Virus record (IMG/VR): IMGVR_UViG_3300033153_009192
Span: 1 to 30,413 of that record
Source: a virus
Length of the DNA stretch: 30,413 nt
Reading direction: 5' to 3' (one strand)
Below the pieces are notes generated by a model. That model searched no databases. It was not told where the DNA came from and was given only the letters and a program-made list of their open reading frames with translations. Shown here in pieces: positions 21,508 to 28,601 of this stretch (its first letter is position 1; each line of letters starts with the position of its first letter). The position numbers and the translations under genes are program-made.

Positions 21508-21794
21508 CGGTGTGTTAACATATCGGCCATGTATGAAACGGCTATCTCGTCCCGAAATGCACTGTACAGGGCCCAGAAATCGCTCAATTTAACGATTTGA
21601 TCATCGACCAGCTCCATTGCGTCTTCACCGTTCCACGATGAGTAGGACTCGTTCCAATATTTAATAAACATGATACCGACGTTAGGCTCGTAATCGGCAT
21701 TTTCGGCCAGGGCCAGAACTACGGGTAGCCAATGGTCAGGAACATCTTTGTGGTTCATGGTGCGCATTGCATTACTGATTTCAACGTCCTTCAT
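21504..21794 (-). CDS. 96-aa hypothetical protein
   Basis: An acidic helical protein (KDVEISNAMRTMNHKDVPDHWLPVVLALAENADYEPN, then WNGEDAMELVDDQIVKLSDFWALYSAFRDEI). AAAGGAG lies upstream of the ATG. The high acidity and small size are typical of phage accessory proteins, but no match was recognised. Confidence 0.65.
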   Translation of the reverse strand: MKDVEISNAMRTMNHKDVPDHWLPVVLALAENADYEPNVGIMFIKYWNESYSSWNGEDAMELVDDQIVKLSDFWALYSAFRDEIAVSYMADMLTHR

Positions 21795-21830
21795 TGCATA
21801 CTCCTTTTGTTGTTGTCATGGTATTATTGT

Positions 21831-21879
21831 CATGTCCCTGGCCATCGGATATGATGGTCAGGAATATATCAATAATTAT
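21831..21879 (-). repeat. intergenic hairpin repeat, copy B
   Basis: A homologue of copy A, again starting at a stop codon (gene 21876-22079). Arms 21837-21846 and 21853-21862 form a 10-bp stem with a 6-nt loop; one position pairs as G-U on the plus strand and mismatches on the minus. The shared flanks show the two gaps derive from one element. Confidence 0.6.
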
Positions 21880-22079
21880 TTCAATGTTTTTGCTACCGTG
21901 TATACGATGTTTTTTAATTCCTTCTGTATTTCGGCAATTCGGTCAGCCTCTGGTGTATCAAATGCCGTGAGCCTCATCCTGTTTAATTCGTCAACATGGT
22001 ATTCCCAGGATTCAATGTATTTACGTCGTTTTATATCGGCTGCTGCCTGTTCGGCCATTGCGCATATATTCTCTCTCAT
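21876..22079 (-). CDS. 67-aa helical protein
   Basis: An all-helical charged protein (AMAEQAAADIKRRKYIESWEYHVDELNRMRL, then EADRIAEIQKELKNIVYTVAKTLK). The start overlaps the upstream stop by 4 bp. No family was recognised. Confidence 0.6.
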   Translation of the reverse strand: MRENICAMAEQAAADIKRRKYIESWEYHVDELNRMRLTAFDTPEADRIAEIQKELKNIVYTVAKTLK

Positions 22080-22228
22080 GACGTGGCTCCCCTGGCTACG
22101 ATAATTGCCTTTGCCAGATAAATTCGGATTTTATTGACCTCGCGCCTGGATAGGTTGAGAGCTGTGGCTACTGAATTATTGATGATTTCATCAATGTCTC
22201 GACGTTCGGCTGTGGTAATCGGTTTCAT
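22076..22228 (-). CDS. 50-aa helical protein
   Basis: The start is chosen at ATG 22228 because GGGGAG lies 8 nt upstream; a longer start at 22279 has a poorly spaced site. The sequence (TTAERRDIDEIINNSVATALNLSRREVNKIRIYLAKAIIVARG) is helical and reminiscent of a ribbon-helix-helix or dimerisation domain, without a confident match. It is the first gene of the minus-strand block. Confidence 0.6.
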   Translation of the reverse strand: MKPITTAERRDIDEIINNSVATALNLSRREVNKIRIYLAKAIIVARGATS

Positions 22229-22459
22229 GTTAGGCTCCCCTGTAATAGGATTGTTTTTTGTGGGATTGTTTTTGTTCATATCCCGTTGTTAGTATATATA
22301 TTGCATAGGGCGTGCCTGTTTGCATTTACCTCAACATTTTTATTGTGTGTTATTTACTCAATGATTTCGGTTAGTTAGTTGTTGTGTCAATTGATTGGCT
22401 TTGTTTCGTGTATATACCTGTATTATTTGTTGTACTATATATTTTAATTTGTTGTGTTT

Positions 22460-22492
22460 TTGTTGTTATCTCGTTGTTATATCGTTGTTATT
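22460..22492 (+). repeat. three 11-bp tandem repeats
   Basis: TTGTTGTTATC, TCGTTGTTATA and TCGTTGTTATT lie end to end at one helical turn per copy. This is an iteron-like arrangement for a DNA-binding protein, such as a replication initiator or small terminase. Confidence 0.65.
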
Positions 22493-22600
22493 TGTGATTC
22501 AATTTTTTATACTGAAGTTTAATTATTTGTATTTTGCTTGGATTTTATTTTTGTCGTGTCAATTTTTTGTTTCGAAAAAGGCGGGTGGGGCGTTTGATTC

Positions 22601-22616
22601 TGGCACGAGTCGTGCA
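22601..22616 (+). promoter_or_regulatory. palindrome resembling a sigma54 -24/-12 element
   Basis: TGGCACGAGTCGTGCA places GG and GC exactly 10 bp apart, close to the sigma54 consensus TGGCACG-N4-TTGCW with one mismatch. The same bases are a 13-bp perfect palindrome (22603-22615), so a dimeric protein or terminase site explains them equally well. No upstream activator site is visible. Confidence 0.4.
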
Positions 22617-22655
22617 GCATGAGACCGCTCGTCAAAAAAGCAAGAAAGAAAAAGC

Positions 22656-22684
22656 TTGACAAGCAATAACCAATACATTATAAG
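22656..22684 (+). promoter_or_regulatory. sigma70-like promoter abutting the first late gene
   Basis: TTGACA (22656-22661), a 17-bp spacer, and TATAAG (22679-22684). The -10 ends only 6 nt before the ATG at 22691 and that ATG lacks a Shine-Dalgarno sequence, so a transcript from here would be leaderless. Confidence 0.4.
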
Positions 22685-22690
22685 CAAGAC

Positions 22691-23296
22691 ATGAAACTTA
22701 AACTAAAAACTAATAAACGATGTTTTAAGAAATTATCCCCTGCACACCAGGAAAAGGTCATACAAATCACCAAACAATTCCAAAGATCGTTCCAAGAATC
22801 ATACCAAAAGAAAAATAAAAATAAAACCACACAGAAAACCAATAAAACCATCCAGAAAGCAAAAACACACATAAACAAATTTGTTGTTGCCGAGTACATC
22901 GAGGAGGCTCGATTCGCACTTAACTACAAACGAGCAATCACTCTAACCTTCTACATCAATCCAAACCAACTCACTAAACAGGAGCGTAAGTTCTTCAAAC
23001 AGTTATACCAAATCAGTGAAGCTAAACTCGTCAAGCTCTTACACCAGATACCCCTCCAGGACCCCAGGTATCATTCAAGTGTTAAGGTCGTAAGTGAGAT
23101 ACGTAAGATTATTCAAACAAAAGATAATAACCCTAACAATCCCAGCAACAATACTGCTACCAAGCTAAGCATTACCCTGGACCCTAACGCTACAAACCAG
23201 AAGAACAATCCCAAAGACACTGACAAAGACAATAACACACCAGATAACACCGACAAACCAGTGGAACGAAAGCCCTTAGTCCTGGTAAACCAGTAA
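22691..23296 (+). CDS. putative small terminase subunit
   Basis: 201 aa. The call rests mainly on position, directly upstream of the large terminase. The N-terminal 60 residues are basic and helical (CFKKLSPAHQEKVIQITKQFQRSFQESYQKKN), the middle (EEARFALNYKRAITLTFYINPNQLTKQERKFFKQLYQ) is helical, and the last 55 residues are low-complexity Asn/Lys/Thr/Pro/Asp. The coding strand is exceptionally A/C-rich and poor in G. No standard terminase small-subunit HTH is obvious. It would recognise the packaging site and recruit the large subunit. Confidence 0.5.
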   Translation: MKLKLKTNKRCFKKLSPAHQEKVIQITKQFQRSFQESYQKKNKNKTTQKTNKTIQKAKTHINKFVVAEYIEEARFALNYKRAITLTFYINPNQLTKQERKFFKQLYQISEAKLVKLLHQIPLQDPRYHSSVKVVSEIRKIIQTKDNNPNNPSNNTATKLSITLDPNATNQKNNPKDTDKDNNTPDNTDKPVERKPLVLVNQ

Positions 23297-23320
23297 AACC
23301 TAAACAGCCTAAGCTAAGTA

Positions 23321-24694
23321 ATGGAAATCCAATTAACCGTACCCCAGGCTGAATACTTCCAATCAACAGCTAAGGCAACTGCTGCTGTTGCAGGCTTCGG
23401 ATCAGGAAAGACCCAGGCTACGATGTATCGCTTGTTCACTACAATGATGCTGTATCCTACTGCTGATATGCTGTACTCAGCCCCGACTGTGCCACTCATC
23501 CGAGATATATTTTGGGCTAAACTGGAAGAGTTCTTACCTCAGCTTAACCTCAATTACCATATTAACAAGTCAGAAGGAATAGTCTACGTTCATGGACACG
23601 GCAAGATATTCTGCCGCTCTATGGATAATCCAGACCGATTAGTTGGATTCGAGGTGTTGGACTGCTTCTTAGACGAGTTAGACATCCTAACTACAGATAA
23701 AGCACTCAATGTATACCGTAAGTGTAAAGCCAGGATGCGTCAGAAGGCCTTTCCTAAAACAGCAACCACCAAGCAGATCAACCAACACCCAAGCAGATAC
23801 CGTAAGAAAAATCAGATGTTTGTCTCCACTACGCCGGAAGGATACAAGGCTACTTACGAGTTGTTCAAAAAGAATCCAATTAAGAACTCACACCTCGTAA
23901 AGATGTCCACGTACTCCAATCCTCATCTGCCGGACGATTATATTGAGGATCTCAGGGCCAGTTACCCACCACAACTTATTGAAGCTTATCTTAACGGAGA
24001 GTTTGTTAACCTCGTCGCCAGCCCAGTGTGGACAAGTTACGATGAAACAGCTAACATTATAATAAATCCAAAAACCCAACAGTACCAAGACATAATAAAG
24101 AAAAGAGAACCACTCCACATCGGCATAGACTTTAATGTAGGTAGAGGTTGTGCTGTTATATTCATTCAACGTACACTCCCTCCTAACCATCCTAACAATC
24201 CAACCAACAACCAGCAACCTTGGCCGATATTTATTGCTGTTGACGAGATCTATAACTCTTTCGATACGCCAGATACCATACGTCATCTTAACGAAAGATA
24301 CCCAGCCAACCTGTTCCCCCAGAGAATAGTCTACCCTGATGCAAGTGGAAAGAATCGTAAGTCAGTCAATGCAACTATATCAGACTTAACCCTTCTTACA
24401 CAAGCCAAGTTCAGGATTAAGAAACCAAATAAGAATCCACCGATTAAGGATCGTGTTGCTGCGACTAATGCAGCTCTATACAATTCAAAACAGGAAACAA
24501 GAACGTACCTATTAAAAGAAAAAACACCGAATCTCTCCGATGCTTTAGTTCAGCAGGTATATGATAACAATGGTTTACCAAAGAAAGGAGAAAGTGAATT
24601 CGATGATATGACTGATGCTTTCTCATATCCACACTCATACTTATATCCAATACGAAGACAAAGAATGTTTACCAGTGACCTTGGCGGAACTTAA
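23321..24694 (+). CDS. terL: terminase large subunit
   Basis: 457 aa. The packaging ATPase has Walker A GFGSGKT (25-31) and Walker B CFLDELD (D118/E119), followed by a coupling-type segment MFVSTTPEG. The RNase H-like nuclease has its acidic residues in HIGIDFNVG (D270), VYPDASG (D340) and FDDMTDAF (D428/D429/D432). It cuts concatemers and pumps DNA into the prohead through the portal encoded next. Both domains and all key residues are present. The start at 23321 has no strong ribosome-binding site. It follows the putative small subunit by 24 bp. Confidence 0.95.
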   Translation: MEIQLTVPQAEYFQSTAKATAAVAGFGSGKTQATMYRLFTTMMLYPTADMLYSAPTVPLIRDIFWAKLEEFLPQLNLNYHINKSEGIVYVHGHGKIFCRSMDNPDRLVGFEVLDCFLDELDILTTDKALNVYRKCKARMRQKAFPKTATTKQINQHPSRYRKKNQMFVSTTPEGYKATYELFKKNPIKNSHLVKMSTYSNPHLPDDYIEDLRASYPPQLIEAYLNGEFVNLVASPVWTSYDETANIIINPKTQQYQDIIKKREPLHIGIDFNVGRGCAVIFIQRTLPPNHPNNPTNNQQPWPIFIAVDEIYNSFDTPDTIRHLNERYPANLFPQRIVYPDASGKNRKSVNATISDLTLLTQAKFRIKKPNKNPPIKDRVAATNAALYNSKQETRTYLLKEKTPNLSDALVQQVYDNNGLPKKGESEFDDMTDAFSYPHSYLYPIRRQRMFTSDLGGT

Positions 24695-24724
24695 TCTAAC
24701 CTAACCAGTAACCAGGATAACAAC

Positions 24725-26281
24725 ATGGCTATTAAATCACCGAACCAGGCATATCTGGAAATGGACCCTTATTGGGATACAATGGATGATGCTACCAGCT
24801 CCCAGAAGAACATCCATGAGCAGGGAGTAAAGCATCTTCCTATATTGGACGATATGACAGAACCCCAGTACGAGGCATATCTGAAACGAGCAAGTTTCCC
24901 CCTCTTTACTAAACATGCACTCAGCACCTTCGTTGGAATGGTGATGAGGAAAAACGTAAAAACAGAAAATGTCCCGCCACTTTTCCTTAAGAATATGGAT
25001 GGCAGTGGTACAAGTCTCCAGAAATATGTCAATGATCTTACTGATGAGTTTCTAAAGAAGGGACGAGTAGCCAGTTTTGTGGATTATGGCAAAAGGCCTA
25101 AGATCCTACAATACAGTGCTAAGTCAATATTGGACTGGCGTACACAGACAATCAATGACACAGAACAGCTGGTCTTTGTTAAACTCAGAGAAATAGCAGC
25201 AGTAGAAGAATATTATTACCTGCCTTCTGATGATCCAAAAGAAATACAGGACCAAATAGAAGATGAGTTTGGAGACAGGGAGGAGAAATATCAATATCGT
25301 ATCCTTACTCTTGAGCCAACAACAAAACCAGATCCAACTAAGCCAGACGAAGTTCTAAAGTATCAGTATCGACAACGGTTATATGATGCTGAGGACAATC
25401 TCCTATTAAACATTTTACCACAGTCCAATTTCAAATCACTTCCATTTATTCCTATTGTAATACATGGAGGGAACGAGCCTGATTATCCACCCCTAATCAG
25501 TATTGCCGAAGAAAACTTTAACCATTACCGACTTGATGCTGACTACAAACACGGTCTACATTACGTTGCACTGCCTACCCCGTATACAACTGGTGTTGAT
25601 CCTGATGATCCTAAAGCACCCACAAGTATCGGACCTACGAAGTTATGGCATTTACCTGATGGTGCGACAGCTGGTATGCTGGAGTTTGAAGGAGCAGGTC
25701 TCAGCGCCATATCCAAGGCAAAAGAAGAAAGCTACGATAGTATTGTTGTTCTATCCAGTCGTGTCCTCGCTCCTCCATCAGCAGCAAATGAAACTGCTAC
25801 CGCTGCCAACATTCGTAATGCTGGTGAGACAGCATCCCTCGCCGAGATGATTAGCCAACTTAGTGAGGAACTCACTAAGGTTATGGAGATGGCTATCAAT
25901 TGGACTCAGGAGATTACTGATATTCTTATCAGTATTAACTCTGACTTCTTGCCGAATATCCTCAGTGGCTCTGATGTTGCTAGTTATACAGCCAGTCAGG
26001 ATAAGGGTGGAATGTCCTTCCAGACTCTGTTTGAGACTCTGAAACGCGGTGAGATTCAGGCAGGCGATCGTAATCTTGAAGATGAGATCAGAGATATTAA
26101 GAAGGAACAATTGGAAAAGATAGTCCTTCAAGTAACATTAGCTAAACAGATAGCAGAAATCGAAGCAGCAGCTAATCCTGAGCCAATCACAGCACCAAAG
26201 CCAGGAGACAAGGAGCCAGATATTAAACAGCAACCTGATGGGGAGCAGGTCAACAAAGGACAGGACTTCAAAGAGAATTAA
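24725..26281 (+). CDS. portal protein (DUF4055-like)
   Basis: 518 aa, within the usual size range. The pattern near the start (PYWDTMDDATSSQKNIHEQGVKHLPIL, YEAYLKRASFPLFTKHALSTFVGMVMRK, about residues 15-77) matches the portal family described as DUF4055. A central mixed region contains FIPIVIHGGNEPDYPPLISIAEENFNHYRL, and a long helical C terminus (LAEMISQLSEELTKVMEMAINW) corresponds to the stem and crown. It should form the dodecameric vertex through which terminase packages DNA. Its place between terminase and scaffold supports the call. Confidence 0.88.
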   Translation: MAIKSPNQAYLEMDPYWDTMDDATSSQKNIHEQGVKHLPILDDMTEPQYEAYLKRASFPLFTKHALSTFVGMVMRKNVKTENVPPLFLKNMDGSGTSLQKYVNDLTDEFLKKGRVASFVDYGKRPKILQYSAKSILDWRTQTINDTEQLVFVKLREIAAVEEYYYLPSDDPKEIQDQIEDEFGDREEKYQYRILTLEPTTKPDPTKPDEVLKYQYRQRLYDAEDNLLLNILPQSNFKSLPFIPIVIHGGNEPDYPPLISIAEENFNHYRLDADYKHGLHYVALPTPYTTGVDPDDPKAPTSIGPTKLWHLPDGATAGMLEFEGAGLSAISKAKEESYDSIVVLSSRVLAPPSAANETATAANIRNAGETASLAEMISQLSEELTKVMEMAINWTQEITDILISINSDFLPNILSGSDVASYTASQDKGGMSFQTLFETLKRGEIQAGDRNLEDEIRDIKKEQLEKIVLQVTLAKQIAEIEAAANPEPITAPKPGDKEPDIKQQPDGEQVNKGQDFKEN

Positions 26282-26321
26282 CTCAACCCAATTTCAACCT
26301 CAACTATAGGAGAAGACAGAC

Positions 26322-26534
26322 ATGGGAGAAGAGTTACTTATTTTTAAGATACTGAAGATGTGTGGTCTAACTGACATGGAAGAGATTAATCGTGTCATAA
26401 TAACTGTTACTGCAGATCACTTTAACGTAACCATTAATCGTAATGCTCGTACTCCCGACGGTAAATTAGTAGTGCAAGACAAGGCTCTTGTAGAGATAAC
26501 TGAAAAATTTGAATTGATCCAAATACAACCATAG
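26322..26534 (+). CDS. 70-aa small head-module protein
   Basis: MGEELLIFKILKMCGLTDMEEINRVIITVTADHFNV is followed by a short beta segment. AGGAG precedes the ATG. Small proteins of this size between portal and scaffold are common but variable. No family was recognised. Confidence 0.65.
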   Translation: MGEELLIFKILKMCGLTDMEEINRVIITVTADHFNVTINRNARTPDGKLVVQDKALVEITEKFELIQIQP

Positions 26535-26543
26535 GAGAAAAAT

Positions 26544-27179
26544 ATGGCTGATCCAACTTTCACAGATGACCAAACCGCTTTTATTATCACCAAAGTAAAT
26601 GATGCTGTCTCTGGGCTCAAAGACAAGAACACTGAGCTCATAGGTAAGCTTAAAAAGGCCACAACTCAACTTAATGGATTTGTTGATGTTGACCTTAAAC
26701 AGTTGGCAAAGGATTCTAAAACCCTAAAAGCCCTTCAGAAGAAGCAGGATGAGGCTGAGAATAACTACAAGAAATTGTATGGTCAGCAGACTGACCAGCA
26801 TAAAACTGATACAGATAAACTTACATCAGAGCGGGACACTGCAAGAAAAGAGGTAAAGACCCTTAAAAAGACAACAAAATTGCAGACTGCTCTGGTCGAG
26901 CATCATGTTGACCCTGTCATGATGCAAGCAGCTGAAGGCATGCTGCTGCCTGAAATCTTAAAAAGCTGGGCGGAAACCGATGTTGGCAAACGTTTTGTTA
27001 CTGATGGTAACTCAGGTGGCGGTGCTGGTGGTGATGGTGGTAGGCATCCTGCCAATGAAGCGAAGTACTTCGATAAAGCATCTAAGGAGTACAACTTGAC
27101 TAAGCAGGCAGCCATCAACAAAACTAATCCTGCATTGTACCAGAAGTTGGCTAAAGCCGCGAAATCACAACAGAAATAA
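26544..27179 (+). CDS. scaffolding protein (putative)
   Basis: 211 aa. It is a predicted coiled coil across residues about 20-120 (KVNDAVSGLKDKNTELIGKLKK, ALQKKQDEAENNYKKLYGQQ, TSERDTARKEVKTLKK), then a helix, a Gly-rich linker (GNSGGGAGGDGG) and a basic C-terminal helix (LYQKLAKAAKSQQK) suited to capsid binding. This is the classic architecture of a phage scaffold and it lies immediately before the major capsid gene. It should direct prohead assembly and then leave. TAGGAGAAAAAT precedes the ATG. Confidence 0.8.
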   Translation: MADPTFTDDQTAFIITKVNDAVSGLKDKNTELIGKLKKATTQLNGFVDVDLKQLAKDSKTLKALQKKQDEAENNYKKLYGQQTDQHKTDTDKLTSERDTARKEVKTLKKTTKLQTALVEHHVDPVMMQAAEGMLLPEILKSWAETDVGKRFVTDGNSGGGAGGDGGRHPANEAKYFDKASKEYNLTKQAAINKTNPALYQKLAKAAKSQQK

Positions 27180-27194
27180 ATAATTTTTTATTTC

Positions 27195-27224
27195 TTGACA
27201 ACAACGGCATATATGTAATATACT
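27195..27224 (+). promoter_or_regulatory. sigma70-type promoter upstream of the capsid gene
   Basis: TTGACA (27195-27200) and TATACT (27219-27224) have an 18-bp spacer and lie in the gap after the scaffold gene. Predicted initiation is near 27231, about 45 bp before a strong terminator hairpin. Confidence 0.75.
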
Positions 27225-27230
27225 AAAAGT

Positions 27231-27323
27231 ACAATAAGATAAGTGGGAAAGGCAAAGCCTGACCGCGTTCGATAAGGTCGTATCTACCGGAGAAAAGTTT
27301 CTTCATGTAGTACGACCTTTTTT
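27231..27323 (+). ncRNA. candidate small RNA or attenuated leader between scaffold and capsid genes
   Basis: The stretch from the promoter to the terminator would give an RNA of about 90 nt. It contains a GGC-AAA-GCC mini-hairpin (27251-27259) and GACC (27261-27264), which can pair with GGTC (27276-27279). That second pairing would compete with the 5' arm of the terminator, an arrangement typical of attenuators. No open frame fits. The GGCAAAGCC piece recalls part of the GEMM-I c-di-GMP riboswitch, but the rest does not match, so no class is assigned. Confidence 0.5.
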
Positions 27324-27340
27324 ATTTTTTTTTTTTTTTT
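27274..27340 (+). terminator. very strong intrinsic terminator before the capsid gene
   Basis: Arm 27274-27282 pairs with 27311-27319 over 9 bp, extended by CTAC/GTAG (27284-27287 with 27307-27310) after a one-base bulge. The stem is followed by T6, an A, then sixteen T (27325-27340). It would end transcripts from the promoter at 27195 and partly those from upstream, leaving the capsid gene dependent on read-through or another start. Confidence 0.85.
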
Positions 27341-27360
27341 AATCCATTTAGGAGAAAAAT

Positions 27361-28377
27361 ATGGCTTCAACAAAATTATCGGATCTTTATGATCCCACCC
27401 CTTTTGATGCTGCGGTAGATGAGGAAGCAATCGAACTTAATGCTTTCTTGAACTCTGGTATTCTTACACCTTACGATCAGCTGAGTGCGATGGCTGCCGT
27501 TGGTGGTTTTGTAGGCGAAATGCCTTTCTTCAAACCTCTGGATGTTTCTGCAGAGCCGGATTACACCAGTGACGATCCAACAAGTTTCTCAACTCCGGAT
27601 GTTATCACAACTGGTTTGCAGAAGTATCGTCTGGCCAAACTTCACAAATCCTGGTCCACAATGGACTTTGCTCGTGAGCTTACCTTGGCTAATATGGATC
27701 CGCTTGCTGCTATCACTCGTAAAGTCGGCAAATTTTGGGCCACCCAGGAAGAGAAACGGCTGATCAGTGCTTCCATCGGTGTTATGAACGACAACGTTTC
27801 CAGCGATGCTGGTGACATGGTTGTTAATATTTATGATGACATTGCAACTCCGCTGGCCGCAAATATTATCAGTGCTGAGGCTGTACTCGATGCCAGGCAG
27901 ACTGCTGGTGATCATCAGATGATGTTTACTGCTGTTGCCATGCATTCTGTTACTTTTACCAATCTTAATAAGCAGAACTTGATTGATTTCATCCCGGATG
28001 CTCGTGGTGAGATTAACTTTCCGACCTATTTGGGTATGGTAGTTGTTGTTGATGACAGTTTGGCTCCTGTAACTGGAACCAACTCTCCGTCTTATACGAC
28101 TGTTCTTTACGCTCCTGGTGCTTTTGGTTATGGTACTGGTCGTATGGAAGTACCTTCTGAATTGGATCGTGTTCCGAGTTCCGGTGATGGTGGCGGTGAA
28201 GATATTCTTCATACTCGTCGTAATCCGCTGATTCATCCTGCTGGTTTTCAGTTTACATCAACAACCGTTGCTTCTGCTACAACTGCAACGCTGGCAGAAC
28301 TCGAGTTGCTTGCTAACTGGACTCGTGTTATTGATCGTAAGCTTACCGGAATTGCTTATTTGGTACACAATAACTAA
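27361..28377 (+). CDS. major capsid protein
   Basis: 338 aa, the expected size for a HK97-fold coat protein made with a separate scaffold. Features include the N-terminal acidic arm, an extended segment PFFKPLDVSAEPDYTSDDPTSFSTPD, a long helix (DPLAAITRKVGKFWATQEEKRLI) for the spine, a second helix region (AEAVLDARQTAGDH) and GMVVVVDDSLAPVTG before the C-terminal domain with NPLIHPAGFQF. It forms the icosahedral shell. AGGAGAAAAAT precedes the ATG. Codon use is more G/T-rich than in the terminase genes. Confidence 0.9.
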   Translation: MASTKLSDLYDPTPFDAAVDEEAIELNAFLNSGILTPYDQLSAMAAVGGFVGEMPFFKPLDVSAEPDYTSDDPTSFSTPDVITTGLQKYRLAKLHKSWSTMDFARELTLANMDPLAAITRKVGKFWATQEEKRLISASIGVMNDNVSSDAGDMVVNIYDDIATPLAANIISAEAVLDARQTAGDHQMMFTAVAMHSVTFTNLNKQNLIDFIPDARGEINFPTYLGMVVVVDDSLAPVTGTNSPSYTTVLYAPGAFGYGTGRMEVPSELDRVPSSGDGGGEDILHTRRNPLIHPAGFQFTSTTVASATTATLAELELLANWTRVIDRKLTGIAYLVHNN

Positions 28378-28401
28378 TCAGTTGTTGTTATTAAGACTCT
28401 C

Positions 28402-28432
28402 AAGGTAGGAGTGTAAAAGCTCCTACCTTTTT
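28402..28432 (+). terminator. intrinsic terminator after the capsid gene
   Basis: AAGGTAGGAG and CTCCTACCTT pair over 10 bp (28402-28411 with 28420-28429) around an 8-nt loop and run into TTTTT. It is just downstream of the capsid stop and should raise capsid mRNA relative to the neck genes. Confidence 0.85.
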
Positions 28433-28457
28433 ACTTACCTATCACATAGGACATATC

Positions 28458-28601
28458 ATGGCCGACGAAAAGAAAGAACCAAAAGCCAAGAAAGCCAAAA
28501 AGGCTAAAACTGTGGCTCAGACTGCAATGCCGTTGCATGAACTTAATGCACTCGCTCGTAAAGGCGTTATTGCTCGCGCCAAGAAAGCCGCTCGAAAGTA
28601 A
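28458..28601 (+). CDS. 47-aa Lys/Ala-rich basic head protein
   Basis: An ATG at 28458 with AGGA upstream starts a 47-codon frame. Residues 1-20 are histone-tail-like (MADEKKEPKAKKAKKAKTVA); residues 25-47 form an amphipathic basic helix (LHELNALARKGVIARAKKAARK). The stop overlaps the next start (TAATG). Small basic proteins at this place in siphovirus head modules are usually of unknown function; binding to DNA or to capsid interior is plausible from charge alone. Confidence 0.75.
   Translation: MADEKKEPKAKKAKKAKTVAQTAMPLHELNALARKGVIARAKKAARK

Larger units (their letters stand above)
22229..22690. other. long non-coding region before the packaging genes
   Basis: About 460 bp without a convincing gene. 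From about 22380 to 22570 the plus strand is very poor in C and rich in T and G, then shifts to an A-rich stretch near 22625. It holds three 11-bp tandem repeats, a GCACGA-G-TCGTGC palindrome and a sigma70-like element next to the first late gene. No clear promoter for the leftward genes was found. The position beside terminase suits a packaging (cos/pac) site. A 16-codon frame at 22619-22669 is too short to call. Confidence 0.5.

Noticed and set aside
22619-22669. 16-codon basic frame before the small terminase gene
   Set aside because: It has a start codon and basic residues, but the length is within chance expectation and no ribosome-binding site is seen.
27251-27290. GEMM-I (c-di-GMP) riboswitch
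   Set aside because: GGCAAAGCC recalls one conserved piece, but the GGGCAAACC half, the tetraloop stem and the downstream receptor pairing are not found.
27589-28236. 215-codon minus-strand frame within the capsid gene
   Set aside because: It is antisense to the major capsid gene; its Thr/Ser/Asn/Arg-rich composition is that of a shadow frame.
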